From positions 434,001 through 498,000 of the forward strand of contig NZ_FMZC01000001.1 of the NCBI RefSeq assembly GCF_900102625.1: a DNA stretch of 64,000 nt. Direction: 5' to 3'. This stretch comes from Paracidovorax valerianellae. Lineage in GTDB: Bacteria; Pseudomonadota; Gammaproteobacteria; Burkholderiales; Burkholderiaceae_C. The position numbers were made by a program, and so were the translations under genes. Each line of letters starts with the position of its first letter. Position 1 is the stretch's first letter. This document shows positions 18,257 through 27,198 of this stretch, piece by piece. Under the pieces are notes generated by a model, which was not told the DNA's origin, did not search any database, and was given only the letters and a program-made list of their open reading frames with translations.

Positions 18257-20236
18257 ATGCTAGACGTCAGCGCCATCCACACGACCATCGACCGCGCCGC
18301 ACACACCGTGCTGGTGGTGGACGACAACCCCGTCACCCGCTACTCCACCGTACGGGTGATTCGCGCCGCAGGCTTCAAGACCGTGGAAGCCGACACCGGC
18401 ACCGAAGCCATCCGGCTGGCCGCGACCGACGTGTCGGCCGTGGTGCTGGACGTGCACCTGCCCGACATCGACGGGTTCGAGGTCTGCCGGGTCATTCGCC
18501 AACAGGACGGCACCGCCCTGCTGCCGGTGATGCATCTGTCCGCCGCTCACGTGCACAGCGAAGACCGCGTGACCGGCCTGAACGCCGGGGCCGATGCCTA
18601 CCTGACCCACCCGGTGGAACCGGCGGTGCTCGTCGGCACGTTGCAGGCGCTGATCCGGGCGCGCATGGCCGAAGACGGCTTGCGCCGCAGCGACCGGCGC
18701 TTTCGCGCCATCTACAGCCAGGCGCTGGCAGGCATCGGCCTGATCAAGCCCGACGGCCGGTTCACCGACGTGAACCCCGCCATGACGCGCATGCTGGGCC
18801 GCTCGCGCGACGAGCTGCTGGGCCATCCCATCAGCGATTTCGCGCCCCCCGGATGGCTGGACTTCGTCACCGAGAAAACCGTGGGCGGCGAGCGGGGAGA
18901 GCCCTGGCAGGGAGAGTTTCCGCTGCAGCGCGCAGACGGCGCCTGGGTGTACCTCGAATGGAGCATTTCGGCCCACGTGGAGCCCGGCTTGCGCATGGCC
19001 ATGGCCGCCGATATTTCGGAGCGCATGGAACTCGATTCGCGCCGCCAGGACGTGCTGGAGCGCGAGCAGGCAGCCCGCGCCACGGCCGAGCGGCTGAGCC
19101 GCACCAAGGACGACTTCATCGCCGTGCTGTCGCATGAGCTGCGCACACCGCTCAACGCCATTGCGGGATGGGTGCACATCCTCAAGCGCCGGGGCGGCAC
19201 GCCCGAATTGCTCAAGGGTTTAGATTCGATCCACCGCAACGTCAAGGCGCAGGCACGCATCATTTCCGACATCCTCGATGTGTCGCGCATCAACAGCGGC
19301 AAGCTGCACCTTGAGCGGGAGTGGATCAACCCGGCCGATGTGGTGCGCTCCGCCATCGACGCCCTTCAGGCATCCATCGCTGAAAAGCGCCTGAGCGTCG
19401 AGCTGGAAGTGCACGACGCCAGCGCGCCCGCCTGGCTGGACCCGACGCGGTTTCAACAGATTTTCTGGAACCTGCTGACCAATGCCATCAAGTTCTCGCA
19501 CGACGGGGCACGCATCGACGTCATCCTGCGGCGCGAGAAAGGCGTGCTCACCCTCTCGGTGCAGGACTACGGCCGAGGCATCGCGAGCGAATTCATCGAC
19601 CACCTGTTCGACCGATTCACGCAGAGCGACTCACCGGACAACCGGCGCCACGGCGGCCTGGGCCTGGGGCTGTCGATCGTCAAGCAACTGACCGAACTGC
19701 ATGGCGGCCGCGCCAAGGCCATGAGCGCCGGGCTCGACCGGGGAACCACCATGCAGGTGACGCTGCCGGTCGACCACAAGGGCGGCGAGCAGGCGCTGGA
19801 CGCGCCGAACGGCGACGACACCCCCATCGACCCACCGATGACCGACCGCCCGCTGGCGGGCCTGGACATCCTCATCGTGGAAGACCATCCCGATGCCCGC
19901 GAGATGCTTACCGTGGTGCTCACCGACGGCGGTGCGCGACTGCGCGAGGCCGGCGATTACGACGCCGCCATGCTCGCCCTGGCCGACCGCTGGCCCGACG
20001 TGCTTGTGTGCGACATCGGCCTGCCGGGCCGCGACGGTTACGACCTCGTGCGCACCCTGCGCTCGATGCCGCTGCCCATCGGCAAGACCGCGCCGATCGC
20101 CGTCGCCCTGACGGCCTTCGCCCGCGCGCAAGATGCACAGCGCGCGCTGGAAGCCGGATTCGACGCCCACCTCGGCAAACCCCTGCAGCCCCACGCGCTG
20201 ATGGCCACCATCAACCGACTGGCCGATTCGCGCTAG
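18257..20236 (+). CDS. Hybrid histidine kinase, REC-PAS-HisKA-HATPase-REC
   Basis: This is a 659-residue cytoplasmic phosphorelay protein. The N-terminal receiver (about 15-135) keeps the acidic pair VVDDN and acceptor D65 (VVLDVHLPD). Its usual Lys-Pro is replaced by His-Pro (LTHPVEP), so its switching may be altered. A PAS domain spans about 145-255. HisKA carries H293 (AVLSHELRTPLNAI), HATPase has NLLTNAIKFSHDG and GGLGLGLSIVKQL, and a second receiver has D586 (VCDIGLPGRDG) and a normal LGKPL lysine. The start is 3 bp after the preceding kinase stop, so the two probably work together, the upstream kinase feeding the first receiver. Confidence 0.9.
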   Translation: MLDVSAIHTTIDRAAHTVLVVDDNPVTRYSTVRVIRAAGFKTVEADTGTEAIRLAATDVSAVVLDVHLPDIDGFEVCRVIRQQDGTALLPVMHLSAAHVHSEDRVTGLNAGADAYLTHPVEPAVLVGTLQALIRARMAEDGLRRSDRRFRAIYSQALAGIGLIKPDGRFTDVNPAMTRMLGRSRDELLGHPISDFAPPGWLDFVTEKTVGGERGEPWQGEFPLQRADGAWVYLEWSISAHVEPGLRMAMAADISERMELDSRRQDVLEREQAARATAERLSRTKDDFIAVLSHELRTPLNAIAGWVHILKRRGGTPELLKGLDSIHRNVKAQARIISDILDVSRINSGKLHLEREWINPADVVRSAIDALQASIAEKRLSVELEVHDASAPAWLDPTRFQQIFWNLLTNAIKFSHDGARIDVILRREKGVLTLSVQDYGRGIASEFIDHLFDRFTQSDSPDNRRHGGLGLGLSIVKQLTELHGGRAKAMSAGLDRGTTMQVTLPVDHKGGEQALDAPNGDDTPIDPPMTDRPLAGLDILIVEDHPDAREMLTVVLTDGGARLREAGDYDAAMLALADRWPDVLVCDIGLPGRDGYDLVRTLRSMPLPIGKTAPIAVALTAFARAQDAQRALEAGFDAHLGKPLQPHALMATINRLADSR

Positions 20237-20246
20237 ACCCGTGCCC

Positions 20247-22907
20247 ATGAACCAACCTTCCGCTTCCGGCAGCGCGCGTTTTGCCCACATCTTCGTCGGC
20301 GACAGCGAGATGGCGCAGCGCATGCGTTGCCACGACTGGGAGGCGACGCCACTCGGGTCGCCAGAGTTCTGGCCCGACACGCTGAAGGTGGCGCTGCGCA
20401 TTCTGCTGACGTCCCGTTTCGAGATGTGGCTGGGATGGGGGCCGGACATCGCGTTCTTCTATAACGACGCCTACCGCCCCACCCTGGGCGCCAAGCACCC
20501 GCATGCGCTGGGACGGCCGACCGCGCAGGTGTGGGCCGAAATCTGGGACCAGGTGAAGGACCGGATGCACGCCGTGTACGAGCGGGCCGAGTCCACCTGG
20601 GACAACTCGCTGATGCTGCTGCTGGACCGCGCCGGCTACCTGGAAGAGACGTATCACACGTTCTCGTACAGCCCGCTGCATGGCGACAACGGCCAGGTCG
20701 GCGGCCTGTTCTGCGCTGTGTCGGAAGACACGGGCCGCGTGCTCAGCGAACGCCGCCTGCGCCTGCTGCGCGAATTGGGCGCGGCACTGTCGGCCGTGAA
20801 CAGCCGGCTGGAAGTGCTGGACACGTCCTGCGAACTCATGGGCCGGGCCCAGCGGGACCTGCCGTTCTCGCTTGTTTACCTATACGACGCCTCTGGCGCT
20901 GCCCACCTGGCCTGCAACGCAGGCATTGAACGGGGCCACCGGCTGGCCCCGGCCATGCTGGAGCCGCAATCGCAAGGCCCCTGGCAACTCGACCGGCTGC
21001 AGGCCGGCGAAGCATCGTTCACGGTGCCGCTGGAACTGGCAGACGATGTACCCGCGGGCGACTGGGACACCCAGCCGCGTGCAGCCTTCGTGGTGGCCTT
21101 GCCAGCGCAAGGGGGTGCGCGGACGGCCGGCTTCATGGTGTGCGCAGCCAATCCGCACCGGCCCATGCACGACGGGGAAGCGATGGCCTTCGTGCAATTG
21201 CTGGCGGGCCAGATCGCCTCGCGCCTGGCAGGCGTCGAGGTGCTGGAGGAAAGCACGGCAGAGCGCGATCGCCTGCGCAGCCTGTTCCAGAAGGCGCCGG
21301 GATTCATGTGCGTGGTGCGCGGGCCGCAGCATGTGTTCGAGTTCGTCAACGATTCGTACGTGCAGTTGATCGGGCACCGCAGCGTGGAAGGCAAGCCGGT
21401 GCGGCAGGCCCTGCCCGAACTGGAGGGCCAGGGGGTGTACGAACTGCTGGACGAGGTCTATCGCACCGGGGAGCCTTACATCGCCCAGGGCCTCAGGGTG
21501 CTGATCGAACAGAAACCCGGCATGCCGCTGGTCGAACGCTACCTGGACTTCATCTACCAGCCGACCGTCGACACGCAGGGCGAGATCAACGGGGTCTTCG
21601 CCGAAGGCTACGACGTGACGGAAAAGGTGGTGGCCGAGAAAGAATTGCGCGCGTTGAACAGCCACCTGGAAGCGCGTGTGGCCGAGCGCACGCGCGAAGT
21701 CGAAAACGCCCTGGAGCGCCTGACCATCGAGTCGCGTGAGCGCGAAGCCGCGCAGGACGCGCTGCGCCAGTCGCAGAAGATGGAAGCCGTCGGCCAGTTG
21801 ACAGGCGGCCTCGCGCACGATTTCAACAACCTGCTGGCCACGATCACGGGCAGCCTGGAACTGCTGCACCGGCGCGTGGGCCAACGCCGCTACGACGACC
21901 TGGAGCGCTACGTGAGCGTGGGCCAGGGTGCAGCCAAGCGGGCGGCTTCGCTCACCCACCGCATGCTGGCCTTTTCGCGCCGACAGACGCTGGACCCCAA
22001 GCCCACCGACGTGAACCGCCTGGTGAAGGGCATGGAAGAGCTGATCCGCCGCACCATCGGCCCGGAAAACGAACTGGAAGTGGTCGGCGCCGTGGGGCTG
22101 TGGACCACGCACGTGGACCCGCACCAGCTCGAAAGCGCCCTGCTGAACCTGTGCATCAACTCGCGCGACGCCATGCCGGGCGGCGGCCGCCTCACCATCG
22201 AGACCGCCAACAAATGGATGGACGAGCGCGCGTCGCTGGACCGCGATCTGCCGCCGGGCCAATACGTGTCGCTGTGCGTGACCGACACCGGCACGGGCAT
22301 GTCGCCCGACATCATCCACCGCGTGTTCGAACCCTTCTTCACCACTAAGCCGATTGGCATGGGCACGGGGCTGGGGCTGTCGATGGTCTATGGGTTCGCG
22401 CGGCAGTCGGGCGGCCAGGTGCGCGCCTATTCGGAGCCCGGCATGGGCACGACCATGTGCATCTACCTGCCGCGGCACGAAGCGATGGCGCAGGACTCCG
22501 ATCTGCCGTCTTTGCCTTCAGCCGCTGGCGGCAAAGGCTCGGGCACGGTGCTGGTAGTGGACGATGAGCCCAGCGTGCGCTCGCTGGTGGTCGAGGTGCT
22601 GCAGGAGATGGGCTACGACACCATCGAGGCGCAGGACGGAGCATCGGGCCTGCTGGTGCTGCAGTCCAGCACCCACCTGGACCTGCTGATCACCGACGTT
22701 GGGCTGCCGGGCGGCATGAACGGCCGGCAAATGGCCGACAGCGGCCGCGTGTACCGGCCGGACCTGAAAATCCTGTTCATCACGGGCTATGCCGAGAACG
22801 CGGCCGTGGGCAATGGCCATCTGGAGCGCGGCATGCAGGTGCTCACCAAACCGTTCACGCTGGATGCGCTCGCACGGCGTGTGCAGGGAATGATCGCTCC
22901 GCCTTGA
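20247..22907 (+). CDS. Hybrid histidine kinase with PAS/GAF sensors and C-terminal receiver
   Basis: This is an 886-residue cytoplasmic sensor. Residues 1-160 form a PAS-like region (FEMWLGWGPDIAFFYNDAY), a GAF-like region covers about 175-335, and another PAS domain covers about 350-460 (FQKAPGFMCVVRGPQHVFEFVND). A coiled coil leads to HisKA with H524 (GGLAHDFNNLLATITG), the HATPase (TGTGMSPDIIHRVFEPFFTTK) and a receiver with D817 (LLITDVGLPGGMNG). I took the ATG at 20247; a GTG at 20241 would add two residues. Ten bases separate it from the preceding hybrid kinase, which keeps it in the stressosome-linked transcript. Confidence 0.89.
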   Translation: MNQPSASGSARFAHIFVGDSEMAQRMRCHDWEATPLGSPEFWPDTLKVALRILLTSRFEMWLGWGPDIAFFYNDAYRPTLGAKHPHALGRPTAQVWAEIWDQVKDRMHAVYERAESTWDNSLMLLLDRAGYLEETYHTFSYSPLHGDNGQVGGLFCAVSEDTGRVLSERRLRLLRELGAALSAVNSRLEVLDTSCELMGRAQRDLPFSLVYLYDASGAAHLACNAGIERGHRLAPAMLEPQSQGPWQLDRLQAGEASFTVPLELADDVPAGDWDTQPRAAFVVALPAQGGARTAGFMVCAANPHRPMHDGEAMAFVQLLAGQIASRLAGVEVLEESTAERDRLRSLFQKAPGFMCVVRGPQHVFEFVNDSYVQLIGHRSVEGKPVRQALPELEGQGVYELLDEVYRTGEPYIAQGLRVLIEQKPGMPLVERYLDFIYQPTVDTQGEINGVFAEGYDVTEKVVAEKELRALNSHLEARVAERTREVENALERLTIESREREAAQDALRQSQKMEAVGQLTGGLAHDFNNLLATITGSLELLHRRVGQRRYDDLERYVSVGQGAAKRAASLTHRMLAFSRRQTLDPKPTDVNRLVKGMEELIRRTIGPENELEVVGAVGLWTTHVDPHQLESALLNLCINSRDAMPGGGRLTIETANKWMDERASLDRDLPPGQYVSLCVTDTGTGMSPDIIHRVFEPFFTTKPIGMGTGLGLSMVYGFARQSGGQVRAYSEPGMGTTMCIYLPRHEAMAQDSDLPSLPSAAGGKGSGTVLVVDDEPSVRSLVVEVLQEMGYDTIEAQDGASGLLVLQSSTHLDLLITDVGLPGGMNGRQMADSGRVYRPDLKILFITGYAENAAVGNGHLERGMQVLTKPFTLDALARRVQGMIAPP

Positions 22908-23029
22908 GAGCAGGCCGCCATTCCCGCGGTGGCGCGAAGCGACCTCCCTGCTGATGGCAGGGGCGGGCCGACCCTCTAGAATCTGCCGGCGGCGTACTCC
23001 GCCAAACCCGATCCCCCTGCCCTCCTTCA

Positions 23030-23689
23030 GTGTCACAGCGATTTCCTCTCCTTCCAGGCGCCCCGGCGCCGGAGACCGACTGCCTTGCGGCGCTGCGCCT
23101 TGCCACCAAGGAGTTGCATGCCCGACTCGACGCCAGCTTGCCGCTGGGCCGGGACGAAGCGACGCTGGAGGACTACCGGCACCACACGCTGGCCGTGAGC
23201 GCATGGCTCATGGCCCTGCACCCCTACCTTTCCACGCTGGAGCCGTTGGCACCGGGTTTCCGCTTTGCCGACCCTGCCCGACTGGACGCCTTGCAGCAGG
23301 ATGCGCGCGATGCCCCTGGCGGCCATTCAAGCCTGGACGCTGACGAAGCACGCATCAGCGACTGCACGCACACGCTGGCAGACCGGGCCTTCACGGAGTC
23401 CGGGACTGCGCGCCAGACCGCCGTGTGCTGGGGACTGGCCTATGTGGTCGAAGGCTCGCAGTTGGGCGGGCAACTCCTCTACCGCCGCCTCGGCCCTCGG
23501 CTGGCGCCGCACCCTTTGCGTTATCTGCAAGGTGCAGGGCTGGACACGGGCGCGCGCTGGAAACGCTTCACCACGCTGCTGAACGCCAACGTGCACAGCG
23601 AGTTCGATGTCCGCATGGCTTGCGCAGGCGCGCGCGCCGGCTTCGAGGGCCTGCAGCGGGAATTCCAGGAACACGGGGTCTTCGCATGA
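23030..23689 (+). CDS. Biliverdin-producing heme oxygenase (BphO type)
   Basis: Heme oxygenase opens heme to biliverdin, the chromophore of bacterial phytochromes, with release of iron and CO. The 219-residue frame has the proximal heme histidine in LATKELHARLD (H30), a central GLAYVVEGSQLGGQLLYRRL block that contributes distal-helix glycines, and RFTTLLNANV. The only credible start is a GTG at 23030 without a clear ribosome site, so the first residues are uncertain. Its stop overlaps the phytochrome ATG by 4 bp, the usual BphO-BphP pairing. Confidence 0.9.
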   Translation: MSQRFPLLPGAPAPETDCLAALRLATKELHARLDASLPLGRDEATLEDYRHHTLAVSAWLMALHPYLSTLEPLAPGFRFADPARLDALQQDARDAPGGHSSLDADEARISDCTHTLADRAFTESGTARQTAVCWGLAYVVEGSQLGGQLLYRRLGPRLAPHPLRYLQGAGLDTGARWKRFTTLLNANVHSEFDVRMACAGARAGFEGLQREFQEHGVFA

Positions 23690-25902
23690 GCCAGCTCCCG
23701 ACACCCGGCACGCCCACCACGCTGGACAACTGCGACCGCGAGCCCATCCACCTGCCGGGCAGCATCCAGAACCACGGCACGCTGATCGCCGTGGACCGCG
23801 ATGGCGTGGTCCGCTACGTGGGCGCCAATGTGGAGCCTCTGCTGCACTGCGCGGTGTCGGTCGGCGAGACGCTGGAGCAGAGCCGAGGCGAGCTTTGCCC
23901 GGCGATTGCCGCGCTGCTGGAAGACGGCGTGCGGGCCCTGCGGGGGGAACAGGACGTGCCCATGCCGGGCGAGCTGCAGGTGGGCGACCGGCACTTCGAC
24001 GTCGTCCTGCACCTGAGCGGCGGGATGCTGGTGGCCGAGTTCGAACTGCGGCACCAGTCGAGCGGCGAATTGGCCGGCTTTGCCGTACAAGCCCACCGCG
24101 CCATGGAAAAGCTGCGCCGCCCGCGTGCCGTGCGTGACCTGCTGCAACTGGCCACCGAAGAATTGCGGGCCCTGACCGGCTTCGACCGGGTGATGGCCTA
24201 CCGCTTTCGCCACGACAGCAGCGGCGAAGTGGTGGCCGAGTCGTGCATCGACACGCTCGACCCCTACCTTGGCCGGCGCTATCCCGCCAGCGACATTCCT
24301 GCGCAGGCGCGCCGGCTGTACGTGGCCAATACCTTGCGGCTGATCGCCGACGTGCGATCGACCACTGTCCCCTTGCTGCAGGAAGCCGGCGCGCTACCGC
24401 TGGACCTGAGCGGCAGCATTTTGCGCAGCGTGTCGCCGATCCACATCGAATACCTGTCCAACATGGGCGTGGGCGCTTCGATGAGCGTGTCGATCGTCAT
24501 CAACGAGCAACTCTGGGGTCTGCTGGCCTGCCACCACATGTCACCCCGCCAGGTGCCCTACAGCGTGCGGATGGCCTGCGACGTGATCGCGCAGGTCCTG
24601 TCGGCAAACATTCAAAGCACCTCCACGCGATCGCACGTGGAACGGCTGCAGCAGGCCACCGCCGCGCGCACGCGCCTCGTCGAAGAAGTGCTGCACGCGG
24701 ACGACGAATTCGCCGCCCTGTGCCAGCACGCGGCCGAGATGGCGACGGCGCTGCGCTCCGGGGGCGCATTGGTGGCGCACGGAGCCAAGCTCCAGGTCTT
24801 CGGCGAGGTGTCCGAGCAGGCGGGCAGCGCCATCGTGCGATGGCTGTCCGCCGAGCCTGCGTCCCAGGCGCAGGAGCGGCTGTTCCATACCCAGACGCTG
24901 CCGCTGGACGCACCGGCACTGGCCGGCGCGACGTCGCCCTGGTGTGGCGTGCTCGGCATTCCCTTCGACCGCGACCGGCAGGGCTGGCTCGTGTTTCTGC
25001 GCAAGGAGCAGATCGAAACCATCCATTGGGGTGGCAAGCCGGAGAAAGAAGTCCGCCCCGGCCCGCTGGGCCCACGGCTGACCCCGCGCGGGTCGTTCGA
25101 TCTGTGGAAGGAAACGGTGCGCTCCACCGCCGAGCACTGGAGCACGCTGGAACTGGACGTGGCCCGGCAGCTGCTGGACGAACTGGTGCGGGTGCAGAAC
25201 GCGCGCACCGCCGAAATCAACCGCACGCGCAACCAGCTCATGGCGGTGCTGGGCCATGACCTTCGTGACCCGCTGCATTCGATCAGCATGGCGGCGCGCG
25301 TGCTGGAGCAAGGCGGGGCCGATGGCGGGCGGGCCGGCCGGATCGGCCAGCGCATCCAGTCGTCGAGCAGCCGCATGCAGCGGCTCGTCAGCCAGGTGAT
25401 GGACATGTCGCGCCTGCAAAGCGGACTGGGCCTGGACCTGCAGCGCACGGAAGTGGACCTGGTCGCGCTACTGAACGACCTGATGGACGAGGCACGCACG
25501 GCCCACCCCGGCACAGAGATCGTGGTCACCATTCCGGCAGCGCTGAGGGCGCAGGTCGATGCCGACCGCATCGCGCAGGTGGTGGTGAACCTGATCAGCA
25601 ATGCCCGCCACCATGGCCAGACCGGACATCCCATCCAAGTGCATGCCAGCGCTACCGACGAATGGCACGAAATCGCGGTGCACAACGTGGCCGCGCCCAT
25701 TGCCGACGATATCGCCGGCAACCTGTTCAGCCCTTTCAAGGCATCGTCGGGCGGCAATGCCCGCAACCGCTCGGGCATGGGGCTGGGGCTGTACATCGCC
25801 CACCAGATCGTTCTGGGCCACGGCGGCACCATCACCTACGAATACCGCTCGCCCCACGTCGTCTTCTCGGTCCGGTTTCCGCTGCAGAGCCGGGCACAAT
25901 AG
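23686..25902 (+). CDS. bphP: Bacteriophytochrome histidine kinase BphP
   Basis: This red/far-red photoreceptor kinase has 738 residues in the order PAS (about 10-120), GAF (140-310), PHY (320-500), HisKA-HATPase (510-738). Cys16 (LDNCDREPIHLPGSIQNHG) is the expected biliverdin attachment site. PASDIPAQARRLY (D203) and SPIHIEYLSNMGVGASMSVSI line the pocket. PRGSF (467-471) is the PHY tongue motif. The kinase has H524 in VLGHDLRDPLHSIS and glycine boxes at GMGLGLYIAHQIVLGHGG. It overlaps the heme oxygenase gene by 4 bp and is followed by a receiver protein, giving a complete chromophore-sensor-output set. Confidence 0.96.
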   Translation: MSQLPTPGTPTTLDNCDREPIHLPGSIQNHGTLIAVDRDGVVRYVGANVEPLLHCAVSVGETLEQSRGELCPAIAALLEDGVRALRGEQDVPMPGELQVGDRHFDVVLHLSGGMLVAEFELRHQSSGELAGFAVQAHRAMEKLRRPRAVRDLLQLATEELRALTGFDRVMAYRFRHDSSGEVVAESCIDTLDPYLGRRYPASDIPAQARRLYVANTLRLIADVRSTTVPLLQEAGALPLDLSGSILRSVSPIHIEYLSNMGVGASMSVSIVINEQLWGLLACHHMSPRQVPYSVRMACDVIAQVLSANIQSTSTRSHVERLQQATAARTRLVEEVLHADDEFAALCQHAAEMATALRSGGALVAHGAKLQVFGEVSEQAGSAIVRWLSAEPASQAQERLFHTQTLPLDAPALAGATSPWCGVLGIPFDRDRQGWLVFLRKEQIETIHWGGKPEKEVRPGPLGPRLTPRGSFDLWKETVRSTAEHWSTLELDVARQLLDELVRVQNARTAEINRTRNQLMAVLGHDLRDPLHSISMAARVLEQGGADGGRAGRIGQRIQSSSSRMQRLVSQVMDMSRLQSGLGLDLQRTEVDLVALLNDLMDEARTAHPGTEIVVTIPAALRAQVDADRIAQVVVNLISNARHHGQTGHPIQVHASATDEWHEIAVHNVAAPIADDIAGNLFSPFKASSGGNARNRSGMGLGLYIAHQIVLGHGGTITYEYRSPHVVFSVRFPLQSRAQ

Positions 25903-25979
25903 CGACCCCAGAAAACGGCTATTGAATCCCAGCGTTCGATGGCTTTCACAAGACACCGCACCGTCAGCGAAGCTCCCGC

Positions 25980-26357
25980 ATGCCAGCAGACATTCTCATC
26001 ATTGACGACAACCGCGACGCCGCCGAGCTGCTGAGCGACCTGCTGGACATGCAGGGCTACGCCGTCCGAATCGCCCACAGCGGCCACCAGGCGCTGCAGC
26101 TCATGGCGCAGCAACCCTCCTCCCTGTTCCTGGTGGACCAGCAATTGCCGGACATGCTCGGCACCCAGCTCGTCCCCCAGTTGCGCGCGGCAGCGGCGGG
26201 CCGGGCCTGCATCGCCATCGCCATCACCGGGCTCGGCCCAGCGGAACGCGCGGAGCTCACGGGTTTCGACCACGTGCTGGCCAAACCGCTGGCGTTCGAC
26301 GTTTTCGACGCCCTTATCGCTTCCTGCGCGGCGCAGTTGGAGCAGCAGAACGGATAG
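25980..26357 (+). CDS. Single-domain response regulator, probable BphP partner
   Basis: This is a lone receiver of 125 residues with IIDDNRD at the start, acceptor D53 (LFLVDQQLPDML), AITG and the conserved lysine in LAKPLAFDVF. It has no output domain, so phosphate is probably passed to another protein or acts by protein contact. It lies 77 bp after bphP on the same strand; pairing with BphP is inferred from position, as in other phytochrome loci. Confidence 0.88.
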   Translation: MPADILIIDDNRDAAELLSDLLDMQGYAVRIAHSGHQALQLMAQQPSSLFLVDQQLPDMLGTQLVPQLRAAAAGRACIAIAITGLGPAERAELTGFDHVLAKPLAFDVFDALIASCAAQLEQQNG

Positions 26358-26653
26358 CGCTACCTCGACCGGACCGCACGCCGGCTCTCACTCGAAGCCG
26401 GCCACTCAGCGGCCGGGCCCGCTCATGGTGATAATGCGTCGCTTCAAGGCGGATGTTTCCGACTGCCGGGCCTCGGTCACGCCGTTTTGGCAGTGGCCTT
26501 CCCTGGCGTCGCCAGCATTTCGCCGCCCCCTCGAAACGCTAGCGCCCGCCCACAAGGCCGGCGTTGCCCCGGGTGTCCTGGAGCCCCGTCAGTGTCTTGT
26601 GCCGGACTGGCCAGGGCTGTATGGACTCTTACACTCGACGCCGGAAACCCTCC

Positions 26654-27163
26654 ATGCATGAAACTCCCGTCGATCCCTCCGCCGTCCTGCACCTGCTGGG
26701 CTATTCGCTGGCCCAGGCCCGCGTAGGGACCAACCGTGCTTTTTTCCAGGCGATCGGCGAGCCGATGCACCTGCGCCCGGTGGAATTTTCCCTGCTCATG
26801 CTGCTCATGCCGGGTGATGGGCTTTCCCAACGGCAACTGGCCCAGGCCCTCAGCCTGAGCGCACCGAACCTCACCCTGGTCGTGAGCCGTCTGCAAGGCC
26901 GGGGCCTGCTGGTGCGCGAGCGCAATCCGACCGACCGCCGCGCCCAGGCCATCCGCCTCACCGAAGAAGGACTGGCGGTCGCGCAACAAGCGCACGAGGC
27001 TTCGATGACCATGGAAGCCAGCCTGCGCAAGCACTACTCCGCAGCGGAATGGGCCTTGTTGCTGGAGCTTTTGCAGCGTGTGAGTCCGGAGGCGCTGGCC
27101 GCAAAGGAAGAAAAGGCGTCGCCTGCCCGGCACCTTTCACAGTCAAATCAGCCTCCAGCGTAA
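26654..27163 (+). CDS. MarR family transcriptional regulator
   Basis: This 169-residue winged-helix regulator has the MarR core LLMLLMPGDGLSQRQLAQALSLSAPNLTLVVSRLQGRGLLVRERNPTDRRAQAIRLTEEG, in which DRRAQ is the wing. Effector and targets are unknown. The ATG at 26654 is taken as start. An in-frame ATG at 26621 (MDSYTRRRKPS) with AGGG just upstream is a real alternative. The final codons and stop (QPPA-TAA) lie in dispersed repeat copy D. A 296-bp gap before it shows no gene. Confidence 0.87.
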   Translation: MHETPVDPSAVLHLLGYSLAQARVGTNRAFFQAIGEPMHLRPVEFSLLMLLMPGDGLSQRQLAQALSLSAPNLTLVVSRLQGRGLLVRERNPTDRRAQAIRLTEEGLAVAQQAHEASMTMEASLRKHYSAAEWALLLELLQRVSPEALAAKEEKASPARHLSQSNQPPA

Positions 27164-27198
27164 TAAATCCGCCGGTGTATAGCTATTAAATTAATAGC
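27151..27198 (+). repeat. Dispersed 50-bp intergenic repeat, copy D, overlapping the marR-type end
   Basis: GCCTCCAGCGTAATAA is followed by CGCCGGTGTATAGC and the palindrome GCTATTAAATTAATAGC. The GCGTAA within it provides the last codon and stop of the MarR-type gene, as copy B does for hutD. Confidence 0.85.
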
